DNA of 64,000 nt from JBFXIE01 sp050176255 (GCF_050176255.1 NZ_JBFXIE010000001.1), one strand, 5' to 3'; positions 17,101-27,707 are shown, counted from the first letter of the stretch. A program made the numbers and translations. Notes: a model not told the origin generated them from the sequence alone.

Positions 17101-17649
17101 TCAGACCTCTTTGACGTCGAAATGGAATGCGCCGGACTCCGTACGGGCCAGTGCCAGCGACTGCGTGGCCGGTAGCGTGACGCGTGCGGCGGCAAAGTCG
17201 GCGGCCACGGGCAGCTCGCGCCCGCCGCGATCCACCAGCACCGCCAGGCGTACACGCGCAGGGCGGCCGTAGTCGAACAGCTCGTTGAGCACCGCGCGGA
17301 TGGTGCGGCCCGTGTAAAGCACATCGTCCAGCACCAGAATGTCGGCGCCGTTCACGTCGAACGGCAGCGTGGTCTGCGCGCTGCTGGCCAGGCCGCGCCG
17401 CGCGAAATCATCGCGGTGCATGGCCGATGACAGCACGCCCGCATCGCCGGGCAGGCCCAGGTCGCGCTGCAGCCGCTGGGCCAGCCAGGCGCCGCCGGAG
17501 GCAACGCCCGCCAGATGGGTGTGGGGCTCGCGCAGCGCGCGCACGCCGCGCAGCAGCTCGGCGTACAGCGCCTCGGCATCCAGCATCAGGTGGCCGGGGC
17601 GGGCAACGCCCGGCGCTGCGACCGGTGCGGGGGCAGAAGCAGAAGTCAT
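17101..17649 (-). CDS. pyrR: PyrR-type uracil phosphoribosyltransferase / pyrimidine regulator
   Basis: 182 residues from ATG 17649, which overlaps the ruvX stop as ATGA and has AGGAG upstream. The phosphoribosyltransferase PRPP loop VLVLDDVLYTGRTIRA-type motif is present (ILVLDDVLYTGRTI), as are SSAMHRDDF and LVDRGGRELP. In Gram-positives PyrR binds pyr mRNA. In Proteobacteria the same fold is found next to pyrB and may only salvage uracil or have an unknown regulatory role. The gene sits between ruvX and pyrB. Confidence 0.9.
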   Translation of the reverse strand: MTSASAPAPVAAPGVARPGHLMLDAEALYAELLRGVRALREPHTHLAGVASGGAWLAQRLQRDLGLPGDAGVLSSAMHRDDFARRGLASSAQTTLPFDVNGADILVLDDVLYTGRTIRAVLNELFDYGRPARVRLAVLVDRGGRELPVAADFAAARVTLPATQSLALARTESGAFHFDVKEV

Positions 17650-18065
17650 GGAAGGCTCCTCAAAAACTGTTCCAGGATGATGCACGCCGACGCCGCATCT
17701 GCGTCCTGCGCGCCGGCGGCCAGGGCCTCGGTGGTGCTGTAGCGCTCGTCCACCTCGAACACCTGCAAACCAAAGCGCCCGCGCAGCTGGCGCGCAAAGC
17801 GCAAGGCGCGGGCGGTGTTCTCGTGCGGTGCGCCGTCGGGGTGCAGCGGCACGCCCACCACCAGGGCGTCGGGCTGCCATTCGCGGATGCGCTCGGCCAC
17901 CTGGGCAAAGCGCGCGTCGCCTTCGGCGCGTATCGTGCCCTGCGGCGTGGCGGTGCGCAGCATGCGGTTGCCCACAGCCACGCCGGTGCGCTTGAGTCCG
18001 AAATCAAAAGCAAGAAAAGACTGGAGATGCGCGGCAACCACGGGCGAAGCGGGCTGACCGCTCAT
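17646..18065 (-). CDS. ruvX: RuvX/YqgF-type putative Holliday junction resolvase
   Basis: 139 residues from ATG 18065, overlapping the yqgE stop (ATGA) and ending with an ATGA overlap with pyrR. The RNase H-like fold is marked by AFDFGLKRTGVAVGN, VVGVPLHPDG, then VDERYSTTEA and a final DADAASACIILEQFL. YqgF proteins act in 16S rRNA 5' processing and are also annotated as Holliday junction resolvases. The double overlap suggests translational coupling of yqgE-ruvX-pyrR. Confidence 0.93.
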   Translation of the reverse strand: MSGQPASPVVAAHLQSFLAFDFGLKRTGVAVGNRMLRTATPQGTIRAEGDARFAQVAERIREWQPDALVVGVPLHPDGAPHENTARALRFARQLRGRFGLQVFEVDERYSTTEALAAGAQDADAASACIILEQFLRSLP

Positions 18066-18718
18066 GCGTGCCCCGCATCGCGCGACAGCATCCACGACTG
18101 CAGCCCCAGCAGGCCCAGGGCACGGTCGTAGCGCTCGACCACGGGGGTTTCGAAGATGACGGCGGTGTCTGCGCCCACCGTGAGCCAGCTGTTTTCGGCC
18201 AGCTCGGATTCAAGCTGCCCCTCGCCCCAGGCCGAATAGCCCAGCGCCACCAGCACACGCTGCGGCCCGGCGCCGTGCGACAGCGCCTCCAGCACGTCCT
18301 TGGATGTGGTCATTTCCAACCCGCCCGCGATGGCCATGGTGGAGGCGTAGGACGATGGCTCGTCGCCCTCGGCCTCGCCCTCTTCATCACCGGTAGCCAC
18401 CTCGCGGCGCCCCGCCTGCCCGCCTTGCGGCGTGCCGCGCATGGCATCGTGCAGCACGAAGCCGCGCTCGGTCTGCACAGGCCCGCCGCGAAACACGGGC
18501 TGGTCCAGCAGATCCGCGCGTCCCAGGGTCAGATCCACCTTCTCGAACAGCCCCCGCAGGTTGATCTCGGCGGGTTTGTTGATGATCAGGCCCAGAGCGC
18601 CACGCTCGCTGTGTTCGCACACATACACCACGCTGCGCGAGAAAGACGCATCTTCCAGGCCTGGCATGGCGATCAGAAAGTGGTGCGTCAGATTCATGGG
18701 CGCGTAGTCGTCGGGCAT
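18062..18718 (-). CDS. yqgE: YqgE/AlgH family protein
   Basis: 218 residues. The conserved N-terminus NLTHHFLIAMPGLEDASFSR, ALGLIINKP, FRGGPVQTERGFVLH and the GYSAWGEGQLESEL motif identify the family. Its function is unclear; it nearly always neighbours yqgF. An acidic, glycine-rich insertion of about 30 residues (GDEEGEAEGDEPSS) lies after residue 95. A second Met at residue 8 (18697) is an alternative start. It heads the leftward cluster ruvX-pyrR-pyrB-pyrC'-plsC. Confidence 0.92.
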   Translation of the reverse strand: MPDDYAPMNLTHHFLIAMPGLEDASFSRSVVYVCEHSERGALGLIINKPAEINLRGLFEKVDLTLGRADLLDQPVFRGGPVQTERGFVLHDAMRGTPQGGQAGRREVATGDEEGEAEGDEPSSYASTMAIAGGLEMTTSKDVLEALSHGAGPQRVLVALGYSAWGEGQLESELAENSWLTVGADTAVIFETPVVERYDRALGLLGLQSWMLSRDAGHA

Positions 18719-18749
18719 GTGGCGATTCTACGGGCAACATCCGAACCAA

Positions 18750-18768
18750 CCGGGGGGCACGCCCCCGG
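18750..18768 (-). terminator. GC-rich hairpin after chpA (possible terminator)
   Basis: CCGGGGG (18750-18756) and CCCCCGG (18762-18768) with a 5-base loop lie 25 bp beyond the chpA stop and just before yqgE. No U-tract follows, so intrinsic termination would be weak. Confidence 0.35.
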
Positions 18769-18792
18769 CCACGCATACCCCTGTCAGCGCGT

Positions 18793-21700
18793 TCAGGCGT
18801 CGACGGTGAGGCTGGCGTAGTGACGCACCAGACTCATCAGCTCCTCGTCGGAGTAAGGCTTGCCAAGGTAGTGGTTCACACCCAGCTCCATCGCATGCTC
18901 ACGGTGCTTTTGTGCGATGCGCGATGTGATCATGATGATGGGCAGGTCGTGCAGCACGGCGTCCGAGCGGATATTGCGCGCCAGGTCGAAGCCGTCCATA
19001 CGCGGCATTTCGATGTCCGACAGCACGACCGCCGGCCGCTCTTCCTGCAGCCGCTCCAGTGCCTGCAGGCCGTCTGCCGCCAGCGCCACCCGGTAGCCTT
19101 CGCGCTGCAGCAGGCGCTGCGTGACGCGGCGCACCGTGATGGAGTCGTCCACCACCAGAATCAAGGGCACCGCCGCTACCGATGCCACCAGCGCTGCAGC
19201 CGGCGCGCCGCCCTGCGCCAGCGTGGCAGTGTCTGCAGAGGCGCCCGATGAAGGTGCAACGGTTGCGCCGCGCACCTGCTCGCCATACACCGTCGCCAAG
19301 GCCACAGGGTTGTAGATCAGCACCACCGCACCGGACGCGAGCACCGACATGCCCGCCAACCCTGGCAGGTGCGACAACTGCGGCCCCAGGTTCTTGACCA
19401 CGACTTCCTGATTGCCCAGCACTTCGTCCACGTGGATGGCGACGCGCTGCGATGCGCTACGCAAAATCACCACCGGCCGATGCTTGCCCGCCACCTCGGT
19501 ACTGCAGGCCGACGATTGCAGCAACGCGCCCGCCCAGTAGAAGGGCAGTTGCTCGCCGCCGTCAGCAAAGCTGTGGCTGGCGTAAGCGGCATCCAGCTGC
19601 TCGCTGGAGCTGCGACGCACGATCTCGACCAGGCTGGCGGGCACGCCTATCGTCAGATTGCCCGCGCGCAGCATCACCACCTGCGTCACCGCCGTTGTCA
19701 GCGGCAGCACCAGGCGAAAAGACGTACCCTTGCCGGCTTCGGTCCTGGTTTCGATACGGCCGCCAAGGGCCTGAACCTCGGATCGCACCACGTCCATGCC
19801 GATGCCGCGGCCCGACAGGCCCGTGACTTCGGAGGCCGTGGAGAAGCCGGGCATGAAGATAAGGTTGGCGACTTGCGTGTCGCTGAGCTGCGCGTCCGGG
19901 GCAATCAGGCCCTGGGCCACCGCCTTGGCATGGATGCGGGTAGTGTCCAGGCCAGCGCCGTCATCGCGGAACTCCACCGAGACATCATTGCCCTCCTGGC
20001 GCAATTCAATCGTGATGACGCCCACCGGAGACTTGCCGGCGCTTGCACGCGCCTCGGGCGTCTCAATGCCGTGCCCCACGCAGTTGCGCAGCAGGTGCTC
20101 GAATGCCGGGGTCATCCGATCGAGCACGCCGCGGTCCATCTCGATGAAGCCGCCTGAGATGTCCAGCTTGATCTGCTTGCCGGTCTCCTTGGACGCCTGC
20201 CGCACCACGGCGTACAGACGCTCGGAGATGCCCTCAAACTCGACCATGCGGGTGCGCAGCAGGTCGCGCTGCAACTCGCGCGCCTGGCGCCCCTGGGCGA
20301 TCAGATCGTCTTCCGCGCCCTCCATGGCACGCTGCATGTTGCGCTGCACCGTGGCCACGTCGTTGACCGACTCGGCCATCATGCGGGTCAGCTCTTGCAC
20401 CCGTGTGAAGCGGTCGAACTCCAGCGGATCGAAGCCCGCCACCGAGTCCTTTGACAAGGCCAGGCGCGACTGCATCTGAGACTCGGATTGCAGCTCGATG
20501 TCGCGCAATTGCTGGCGCAGTCGCTCCAGGTTGCCCGTCAGGTCGCTGAGCGAGGCGCGCAGCTGCGACATGCGTGCATCCAGGCGCGATCGCGCGATCA
20601 TCACCTCGCCCGCCTGGTTCACCAGCCTGTCCAGCAGCTGGGCACGCACGCGTACCGACTGGCCTGCAGCAGCACGCTGGTGCGCCAGCGGCGTGATCGC
20701 CGACGGCAACTGCACCGGCACGGATGTGACCGGCGCAGCAACCCGACCCCGCGGCACCTCTGCGGGCACCGCCCAGCTTGCTGCTGCTGGTGCGGCGGCC
20801 GAATCTGCCGAGGCCTGCGCCGCCGGGCGAGTCGCGGCAGGCGCCGACACGGCCACGGGCTCGGTCAGCGGCTGGGCGCCAATGGTGCGCAGGGCATCAA
20901 AGCCGGCCTGCAGACCATCGAGGCTTGCGAGCAGAGGCTCGATATCGGCTGTAGTGGCGGCTTCCTTGTCGATCTGCTCCACGGCAGATTCCATGCGGTG
21001 GGCCATCTCACCCAGGCGCATCGCGCCGGCCAGCCGCGCACTACCCTTCAGGGTGTGCAGAGTGCGCAGCAGTTCGCCTCGCGCGCTCAGGTTGTCCGGC
21101 CGCGCCGACCACTGGCGCAAGGCAGTACCCAGCGCGGGCAGCAGCTCCAGCGCTTCTTCCTCAAAAATCGGAAAGAGGTCAGGATCGATGACGTCGATCG
21201 CATCGATATCGTCATCCATGTCCAGCGTGCTCGCCACGGCGCGCGCAATCGCCAGATCGACATGGCTGTCGCGGTCTTCGCCGGCCGCCGCCTGCTGCAG
21301 CTCGACCGGGCTGGGCGCGGTGCCACCTTGCGGCTGGGCCGCAAACGCGGGCAGTCCGGCTTCAGCGGGCTGCTGCATGTCCAGCAAGGCATCGACATCC
21401 GTGACAACGTCAGCCGCCTCGGACGGCGTCCGCGCATCCGCTGATCCTTCCAGCGGCGCCATCTCGCTGGAGACCTCTGTGTGCAGAATTTCCTGCAGCT
21501 GCTCCAGCAACTGGCAGTTGGGCTCTTTGAGAAAGCCCGCTGCGAACTGGTGCAGTAGCCGGCGAATGTCATCCGCGGCGGCATTGAAAACCTGCGCAAA
21601 ATGGGGAGGGCTGTGCGGCATCAGCTGCGCATGCTGCAAGGTGTGCTCCAGCGTGCGCGCCATCTCCGACAAGGCGGAAAAGCCCACGGTGGCCGAACTG

Positions 21701-24700
21701 CCAGCCAGGGAATGGGCCAGCGCAACGGCCGTGTCCGGCAGGGGTTCGTGCTGCTCCAGCGACCATTCCTGCAGCGTGGTGACCAGTCGGCGCGACCATT
21801 CATCGGCTTCATTCAGGTACACGTTGTAGAGCGGCAGGCCAATGCGCAGGTGCTCGATGACCTTGACCGCCTCATCCGTGGGCATCGCCTCGGCGGGGGC
21901 TTGCGTTGCCTGCATGTCCATTGCGGGCGCTTCTTGCAGCTCTTGCGCTTCTTGGGGCGAGACAGGCTCCACCAGGATCTCTTGCAAGGGCTCATCCCCT
22001 GCCTGCTCCTCTTGCGCAGACTCCTGGGCGGCCGTCGCATCGTGTGCAGACATCAGGCCGGCCACGGCCTCCGGCAGCGCTGCAGCCTCTGTCGGCAACT
22101 CTTCAGGCTGCGCTTCCTGCTGCAGCGCTTCTTGATGCGGCAACTCTTCCAGCGGCGATTCCTGCACCAGCCACTCGGCGTCAAGCTGCAATCTGGCATC
22201 GGCCGCAAAGTCAGGCTCAGGCAGGACAGGCGCGTGGGGTGCGGATTCTTGCTCTTCCGTGTCGTGGATGAACTCGGGCTTGCCATCGGCCGCGCCGAAG
22301 AAGAAGGTTTCCTCGTGCTGGGGCGGCGGCTCGGGCATGTCTGCCACAGGCGCCTGGGGCTGGGACGCGCTCCGTGCAGACTTCTCCAGCACCTCTTCGA
22401 ACAACGCGAAGTCCACCTCCTGCAAGTCCTGTTCTTCGAGGGCATCCACGGGCTCCTGCGGCTGCGCTTTCTGCTCTGCGCTGACAAAGGTGTCCGCGAA
22501 GTCCAGTGCCGGCTCATCGTCGGACTCGGACAGCACCAGATCGAAAAGCAGCGTTGCGTCTGCGTCTGCGTCGGCCGCTTGTGCGACGGGTTGCTGTACG
22601 TCCTCCATCCCATAAGGGAGCTCGGGCTCGCCCGGCAGATCAGGAGCCGAAGTGATTTCGGGCGCTTCAAGGTGCGCAGCGCCCTCGGTTGTTTGGGCTT
22701 CGCTGGCTGACTCAATCTCGCCAGCTGCTGGCTCCAGGGCAGGCTCGGCGGGCGTCGAGGCGGGCTCGCCCGGATGGACGGTCTCGGCCACGGTTTCCTG
22801 AACTGCCTCTTGGGCCACCTCTTGGGCTGGCTCTTGAACGACCTGTGCCAATGGCTTCGGCTCGGGTGCGTGCTCGGGCGTCTCAGCGGACAGAGCCAGC
22901 GGAACCCATGTGCCATCCAGGCGCATGGCATCAGCAGAGACCCGGAAGGGATGCACTTCCCAGTGCCCCCCCGCACCGGCTGCAATATCGTCCGCCCAGA
23001 GACCAAACGCCTTCAGCATCTCACCAGACAGGTTCAGCAGGGGCTCTTTGATGGGCTTTTGCTCGGCAAGCCAGGCATTCAGCGTCTGCTCCATGGACCA
23101 GGCAGCTTCACCATAGTCGTTCAAGCCGACCATGCGTGAACTGCCCTTGAGCGTATGGAACGCGCGGCGCAGGGTGGTCTGTTCACTGAGGTTGCCTGGG
23201 TCGGCATGCAGTGCATCAATGGCCGCCATGCCCGTGGCAACAACTTCGCGGGCTTCCTCCAGGAAGATTTGCAACAGTTCGTCGTCGGTATCGTCCGTTT
23301 CGTCTTGCGGCATCGCAGCGGCAGGCGCTGCGGCTACGAGCGACGGGATCGGCTCCGCTTCGGCGCTTGGTTCAACGGCTGGCTCGGGCTCCGCCTGGGG
23401 CATGGCCGGCAGGGACTCGGCGCCCACGGGTGCAGCCGGTACGCTGTCCAGCGAGAAATCGAAGTCCGCCAGCATGGCCGGCTGCGTTTCGTCCGCCAGC
23501 GTGGCCGTGGCCGGCTTGGGCTCGGGCTCGGGCGCGGCCATGGCGCTGTGCTCCGGGCTCGCCGCGACGTCAGCCGGAACATCGGCATCCTCAAGCGCCT
23601 GCGCGGGCACACGCCCCATGAGAAGACGCAACTGGCCCTGCTCTTCGTCGTACACAAACAGCTTGCGCGCCATGTTGCGCTGGTAACTCAGCATGTCAAC
23701 GAGAAAGCCCAGCGCCCCCAGACTGTTGCCGAGCTTCTCAAACACCTGGTGGCGATCTTGCGGTGCCACATCGTTGATCGTCAGGCGCTCGACCGTGTCG
23801 CGCATGCGCATCACGGCCAGCGATGCCTGGTCCAGCCCGATCACAGATAGCACGCCACGCATCTGGTTCAGCTTGGCGGGCACGGGAGTGAGAACCGTTG
23901 GCTCGTCGGGATTGCGGAAAAACTGGTCCATGGCCTTCTCAGCCTCTGCCAGCGCGGCGCGCAGTTCGCCCACCACGCTGCCCATGGTCTGGTGGTCGCT
24001 GACACGGCGGTACAGTTCCTCCATCCACTGCTCCAGCGGCTGCGACTCGCCACCAGCCACCACGCCGTCGAGGCGACTGGCCAGGCGCCGCGCCCGCTCT
24101 GCCATGTGCTGACGCGCGGAGTCCAGCTCTTCAAACGAGGCCTGCAGATAAAGGATGGCCGTGGCCACTTCCATAGCCAGCGCGGGCGAAGGCGGCTCGC
24201 CGGATTGGGTCGTGGTCTCCATGGCGCGCGTGAGCGCCTGGGCCAGACTCTCGCTGTCGGGGTGAAGCTTGCGCACCGAATCGCACACCAGACTCAATTG
24301 ATCGGCGGCAGGCTTGAGCTTGTTGCGATCACCGCCGGCCAGGGCAGACCAGGTGTCCGTGGCCGCAGCGATGCGCTTGCGCGCCTGTGCCAGCATGGCC
24401 GGGTCGAACAAACCAAAGCGCGGCTGCTCGTAGTCCACCGACTCGTGGCGCTCTAGCCCATAGGCGTCGCGCACGGCCTGCAGCGTCGGCAGTTCGGCAC
24501 CAGCGGGTTGGATGGCCTGCGCACAGAAAAACAGCAGATCCTGCACCAGACGATCGCCAATCGCGCTGTCACCCTTGGCAAGACTGGCGTACTGCATCAG
24601 CACCCGCGATGCCACGCGCTTGGCATACACGTCCGCAGTCAATACGCCACCGGCGAGCGCCTCAAAGAAGCCGGCACAGATTTTCCAGAACGCACGCACC

Positions 24701-25374
24701 GGCGGTTCTTGCTGCGCCGCGGCCAGTCCAAGGCACAGAGCCCCCATGTCTGCCGCGGCAACCGGGTCGGCGTTCTTGACGACGCGCAGCACCGCGTTGT
24801 CAAGGCGGGCGCGTACCTCGGCGCCGTACCGCACGGGGGCGGCAGACGATGGCAACTGCGGATCACGCAAACGCCGCTCGTTGGGCCACAAATCGGCAGG
24901 GTGCACGCGGTCGGCACCTGCCAAAGCCTGAACCTCGCGATACTGCGGGAACAATGCAACGGGCGACAGGGACTTGCCCGCCAGCACATGCTCCAGGTAC
25001 TCGACCAGCGCAAAGCTGGCGCGCTCAATCACGGCAGCGGCATCGTCACTACACAGCTCCGGGCGCTGCACGAAGCGCTGAACGGCGGTCTCCATCGCCC
25101 GCAACACCAGTGCCGGTGGCTCCATGCCCACCATTTCCAGGGCGCCGCTGGCCTGATGCAATTGCTGGCGCGCAATGCGCAGCGGGCCTGCATCCAGCGA
25201 GGCCAGATCGGATTCACGGGCAATCTCGGCATCGCGCACAAAGCGGCGCATGGCCTTGACAGCACCATCGAGGGATTTGCGCAATTCATCGAGCACCCAT
25301 GCAAGCGGCCCGAGGTCTTGCTCGCCCCGGGCCAGATGGGCGCCGGTTGCGCCTGCGGCGTCAATAGATGACAT
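18793..25374 (-). CDS. chpA: ChpA/PilL-type hybrid chemosensory histidine kinase of the type IV pilus pathway
   Basis: 2193 residues. The N-terminal third is FimL/Hpt-like without a clear phospho-His. Hpt domains follow with histidines in AFHTLKGSSR (about 741), LAHSLAGSSA (about 1220) and LHTLKGSARL (about 1440). The CheA-type ATPase has N-box LRNCVGHGIE (about 1763), where the usual DHG is GHG, then DDGAGLD and GRGIGMDVV. A CheW-like domain and a C-terminal receiver (VVDDS about 2075, phospho-Asp in LSDIEMP about 2119, Lys in GKPY) complete it. Long Glu/Pro/Ala-rich linkers lie between the Hpt domains. It would take signals from PilJ through PilI and phosphorylate PilG and PilH. Confidence 0.93.
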   Translation of the reverse strand: MSSIDAAGATGAHLARGEQDLGPLAWVLDELRKSLDGAVKAMRRFVRDAEIARESDLASLDAGPLRIARQQLHQASGALEMVGMEPPALVLRAMETAVQRFVQRPELCSDDAAAVIERASFALVEYLEHVLAGKSLSPVALFPQYREVQALAGADRVHPADLWPNERRLRDPQLPSSAAPVRYGAEVRARLDNAVLRVVKNADPVAAADMGALCLGLAAAQQEPPVRAFWKICAGFFEALAGGVLTADVYAKRVASRVLMQYASLAKGDSAIGDRLVQDLLFFCAQAIQPAGAELPTLQAVRDAYGLERHESVDYEQPRFGLFDPAMLAQARKRIAAATDTWSALAGGDRNKLKPAADQLSLVCDSVRKLHPDSESLAQALTRAMETTTQSGEPPSPALAMEVATAILYLQASFEELDSARQHMAERARRLASRLDGVVAGGESQPLEQWMEELYRRVSDHQTMGSVVGELRAALAEAEKAMDQFFRNPDEPTVLTPVPAKLNQMRGVLSVIGLDQASLAVMRMRDTVERLTINDVAPQDRHQVFEKLGNSLGALGFLVDMLSYQRNMARKLFVYDEEQGQLRLLMGRVPAQALEDADVPADVAASPEHSAMAAPEPEPKPATATLADETQPAMLADFDFSLDSVPAAPVGAESLPAMPQAEPEPAVEPSAEAEPIPSLVAAAPAAAMPQDETDDTDDELLQIFLEEAREVVATGMAAIDALHADPGNLSEQTTLRRAFHTLKGSSRMVGLNDYGEAAWSMEQTLNAWLAEQKPIKEPLLNLSGEMLKAFGLWADDIAAGAGGHWEVHPFRVSADAMRLDGTWVPLALSAETPEHAPEPKPLAQVVQEPAQEVAQEAVQETVAETVHPGEPASTPAEPALEPAAGEIESASEAQTTEGAAHLEAPEITSAPDLPGEPELPYGMEDVQQPVAQAADADADATLLFDLVLSESDDEPALDFADTFVSAEQKAQPQEPVDALEEQDLQEVDFALFEEVLEKSARSASQPQAPVADMPEPPPQHEETFFFGAADGKPEFIHDTEEQESAPHAPVLPEPDFAADARLQLDAEWLVQESPLEELPHQEALQQEAQPEELPTEAAALPEAVAGLMSAHDATAAQESAQEEQAGDEPLQEILVEPVSPQEAQELQEAPAMDMQATQAPAEAMPTDEAVKVIEHLRIGLPLYNVYLNEADEWSRRLVTTLQEWSLEQHEPLPDTAVALAHSLAGSSATVGFSALSEMARTLEHTLQHAQLMPHSPPHFAQVFNAAADDIRRLLHQFAAGFLKEPNCQLLEQLQEILHTEVSSEMAPLEGSADARTPSEAADVVTDVDALLDMQQPAEAGLPAFAAQPQGGTAPSPVELQQAAAGEDRDSHVDLAIARAVASTLDMDDDIDAIDVIDPDLFPIFEEEALELLPALGTALRQWSARPDNLSARGELLRTLHTLKGSARLAGAMRLGEMAHRMESAVEQIDKEAATTADIEPLLASLDGLQAGFDALRTIGAQPLTEPVAVSAPAATRPAAQASADSAAAPAAASWAVPAEVPRGRVAAPVTSVPVQLPSAITPLAHQRAAAGQSVRVRAQLLDRLVNQAGEVMIARSRLDARMSQLRASLSDLTGNLERLRQQLRDIELQSESQMQSRLALSKDSVAGFDPLEFDRFTRVQELTRMMAESVNDVATVQRNMQRAMEGAEDDLIAQGRQARELQRDLLRTRMVEFEGISERLYAVVRQASKETGKQIKLDISGGFIEMDRGVLDRMTPAFEHLLRNCVGHGIETPEARASAGKSPVGVITIELRQEGNDVSVEFRDDGAGLDTTRIHAKAVAQGLIAPDAQLSDTQVANLIFMPGFSTASEVTGLSGRGIGMDVVRSEVQALGGRIETRTEAGKGTSFRLVLPLTTAVTQVVMLRAGNLTIGVPASLVEIVRRSSSEQLDAAYASHSFADGGEQLPFYWAGALLQSSACSTEVAGKHRPVVILRSASQRVAIHVDEVLGNQEVVVKNLGPQLSHLPGLAGMSVLASGAVVLIYNPVALATVYGEQVRGATVAPSSGASADTATLAQGGAPAAALVASVAAVPLILVVDDSITVRRVTQRLLQREGYRVALAADGLQALERLQEERPAVVLSDIEMPRMDGFDLARNIRSDAVLHDLPIIMITSRIAQKHREHAMELGVNHYLGKPYSDEELMSLVRHYASLTVDA

Positions 25375-25422
25375 GGATTCGTCCCCGGCTGATCCGGAGC
25401 CAGTTCGTTGATGGGATGTGCG

Positions 25423-27687
25423 TCAAGCGATCTTGAATCGTGCCACCGATTGCCGCAGCTCCTCTGCCACTTGGGACAGCTCGCGCACCTGTTGCGCCGT
25501 TGCGCGGGTGCCTTCGCCCGTCTGCTCGGTGACCGCAAAGATGTGCTGGATGTTCTCAGCCACGCCGTTGGCCAGCTCTGCCTCGCGCGCGGCGGAGGAC
25601 GAAATCTGCTCAATCAGCTCAGCCAGGCGCCGGGACACGCGGTCGATCTCGGTCAGTGCAGTACCCGCACTGTCGGACAGCCGCGCCCCCTCCACCACAC
25701 CCTGCGTGGAGCGCTCCATGGCTGCCACCGCATCCTGGGTGTCAGTCTGAATGGCCTTCACCAGTGCCGAAATCTGTCGCGTGGCGTCGGCAGAGCGTTC
25801 GGCCAGGCGCTGCACTTCTTCCGCCACCACCGAGAAGCCGCGGCCGGCTTCGCCAGCAGACGCGGCCTGAATGGCGGCGTTCAGGGCCAACACGTTGGTC
25901 TGCTCGGTAATGTCCGAAATCAGCTCAGTGATTTCACCAATCTCCTGCGAGGATTCGCCCAGGCGCTTGATGCGCTTGGAGGTTTCCTGAATCTGGTCAC
26001 GGATCGCATTCATACCGCCGATCGTGTTTTGCACCGCCTGCAGACCCTGATCCGCAGCCTCCAGCGACTGACGGGCCACCGCTGCCGACTCTTGCGCCTG
26101 GGACGACACTTCGTTGATGCGCGTCGCCATGTCGAGAACCGAGCGGCCGGTTTCACGAATTTCGCGCAACTGCTCGGTTGATGCAGCCAGCAGTTCAGTG
26201 GAGGTGTTGTCCACCTGCGCCGTAGTCTGCGCCACCCGGGTGGCCGTGTTTTGCACGCTGCCCACCAATTGACGCAACTCTTCCACGGTGTAGTTCACCG
26301 AGTCGGCAATCGCACCGGTGATGTCTTCGGTCACCGTGGCTTCCTGGGTCAGATCGCCCTCGGCGACCGACTGCAACTCGTTCATCAGCCGCAAAATGGC
26401 AGCCTGGTTGGCATCGTTGACGCGCTTGGCTTCTTGCTCCTGGCGCTTGGCGTCCCGCTGCAAGGCCTCGGCAGCGACCTGACGGCTGCGGCTGTCCAGC
26501 AGCTGCACCCGTGAAATGCCCACACCGCACAGCAGCACGAAAACGCCGGCAATGGCCAAGGCGGCAAACTGTCCGGCACCCATGCCCGACTGCGCCGACA
26601 GCTTGCTTTGCAAACCTTCCAGCTGGCGACGCAAGGGCTCGCTGTCTGCCAAGATGGATGACTGTGCTTCGCGCGCAGACACCAGACCCTGCAGATTGCC
26701 CAGGATGGCTCCGGCCTGCGTGCGGGTCTCTTCATAAAGTTTGATCAGCTTCTGGAGTTGCTCGCGCGTCTGCGCGTCACGGGTGGCGGCCAGGCGCAGA
26801 TCCGAACTGCCTTCAAGCAAACCCTGAGCAATTTCCTTGAAGGAGTTCAAATCTTTACCCAGCAGAAACACCGCTTCGGGGCTCACACCCTCGGTGGTCT
26901 GGAATTCATTGGCAGACTTGCCAATACGCTGCGTCAGCATCACCAGTTGACCGGCAGCCGAAATCTCAGCAGAGGGCGCGTCCTGCTGCAGCTTGAGAGA
27001 CGCAATGGTTTCCGCTATTTCCAGCAGTTCAGAGGACTGGCGGTTAATGGCCCGCAGGGAATCGCCGACCTGGGTAAGAATCTTTTGCTGGCCCATCACC
27101 ACTGCCGCATTGCGCTCTGCACGCTCCACCATCGGCGTGATGGCGTCCATCTCGGACTTGAACTGCTCACCCAGCGCAGACACATCCAGCTCCGCATCGC
27201 CATTGGCCAGGGCTCGGGCACTGCGAACCAGCACCCCGGAGCTGTCCAGCACATCGGGAAAGGCCTGGACACTACCGACCAGCGCCTGTGACACGGACTT
27301 TGCCAGACGCTGAGACTGCATCAGCGACTGGCCTGTGGCAGCCAGCTGCTGCGTGGAGCGGTTAGCCTGCTGCAGCACCCAGCCGGCAATCAGCGCCAGA
27401 ACCACCAGACCAATGCCCAGCAACATCAGCAGGCGGCGCTGATGATGTGCGGTGGTGGCACGGCCAAGCACCGGCAGCGACACCAGTTCATCATCAACAA
27501 AATCAACCTCGCCGTATTGCGATACGGCCCCCGTCTCACCTTGGATGCTGTTCATGCCATCCGACTGATAGGCCTCAGGCATGTCTGTAGCCAGGGAGTC
27601 CTGCACCGAATCTGATGCGTTGCGATCAGCCTTCGACTCGCCGGAGTTGCGGTTGAACAATTTTCCAAATGGATTGACGACGGACAT
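25423..27687 (-). CDS. pilJ: PilJ, methyl-accepting chemotaxis protein of the pilus system
   Basis: 754 residues from ATG 27687, preceded by AAGG. A frame-opening TTG at 27711 lacks support. A cytoplasmic N-terminal tail of about 90 residues precedes the first membrane segment (LMLLGIGLVVLALIAGWVL). A periplasmic PilJ-type region with two repeated halves follows, then a second membrane segment (AALAIAGVFVLLCGVGI), a HAMP-like stretch and the signalling hairpin ISDITEQTNVLALNAAIQAA. It sits between pilI and chpA, 48 bp from chpA. Confidence 0.93.
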   Translation of the reverse strand: MSVVNPFGKLFNRNSGESKADRNASDSVQDSLATDMPEAYQSDGMNSIQGETGAVSQYGEVDFVDDELVSLPVLGRATTAHHQRRLLMLLGIGLVVLALIAGWVLQQANRSTQQLAATGQSLMQSQRLAKSVSQALVGSVQAFPDVLDSSGVLVRSARALANGDAELDVSALGEQFKSEMDAITPMVERAERNAAVVMGQQKILTQVGDSLRAINRQSSELLEIAETIASLKLQQDAPSAEISAAGQLVMLTQRIGKSANEFQTTEGVSPEAVFLLGKDLNSFKEIAQGLLEGSSDLRLAATRDAQTREQLQKLIKLYEETRTQAGAILGNLQGLVSAREAQSSILADSEPLRRQLEGLQSKLSAQSGMGAGQFAALAIAGVFVLLCGVGISRVQLLDSRSRQVAAEALQRDAKRQEQEAKRVNDANQAAILRLMNELQSVAEGDLTQEATVTEDITGAIADSVNYTVEELRQLVGSVQNTATRVAQTTAQVDNTSTELLAASTEQLREIRETGRSVLDMATRINEVSSQAQESAAVARQSLEAADQGLQAVQNTIGGMNAIRDQIQETSKRIKRLGESSQEIGEITELISDITEQTNVLALNAAIQAASAGEAGRGFSVVAEEVQRLAERSADATRQISALVKAIQTDTQDAVAAMERSTQGVVEGARLSDSAGTALTEIDRVSRRLAELIEQISSSAAREAELANGVAENIQHIFAVTEQTGEGTRATAQQVRELSQVAEELRQSVARFKIA

Positions 27688-27707
27688 GTTCTGCCTTACA
27701 GAAAAAA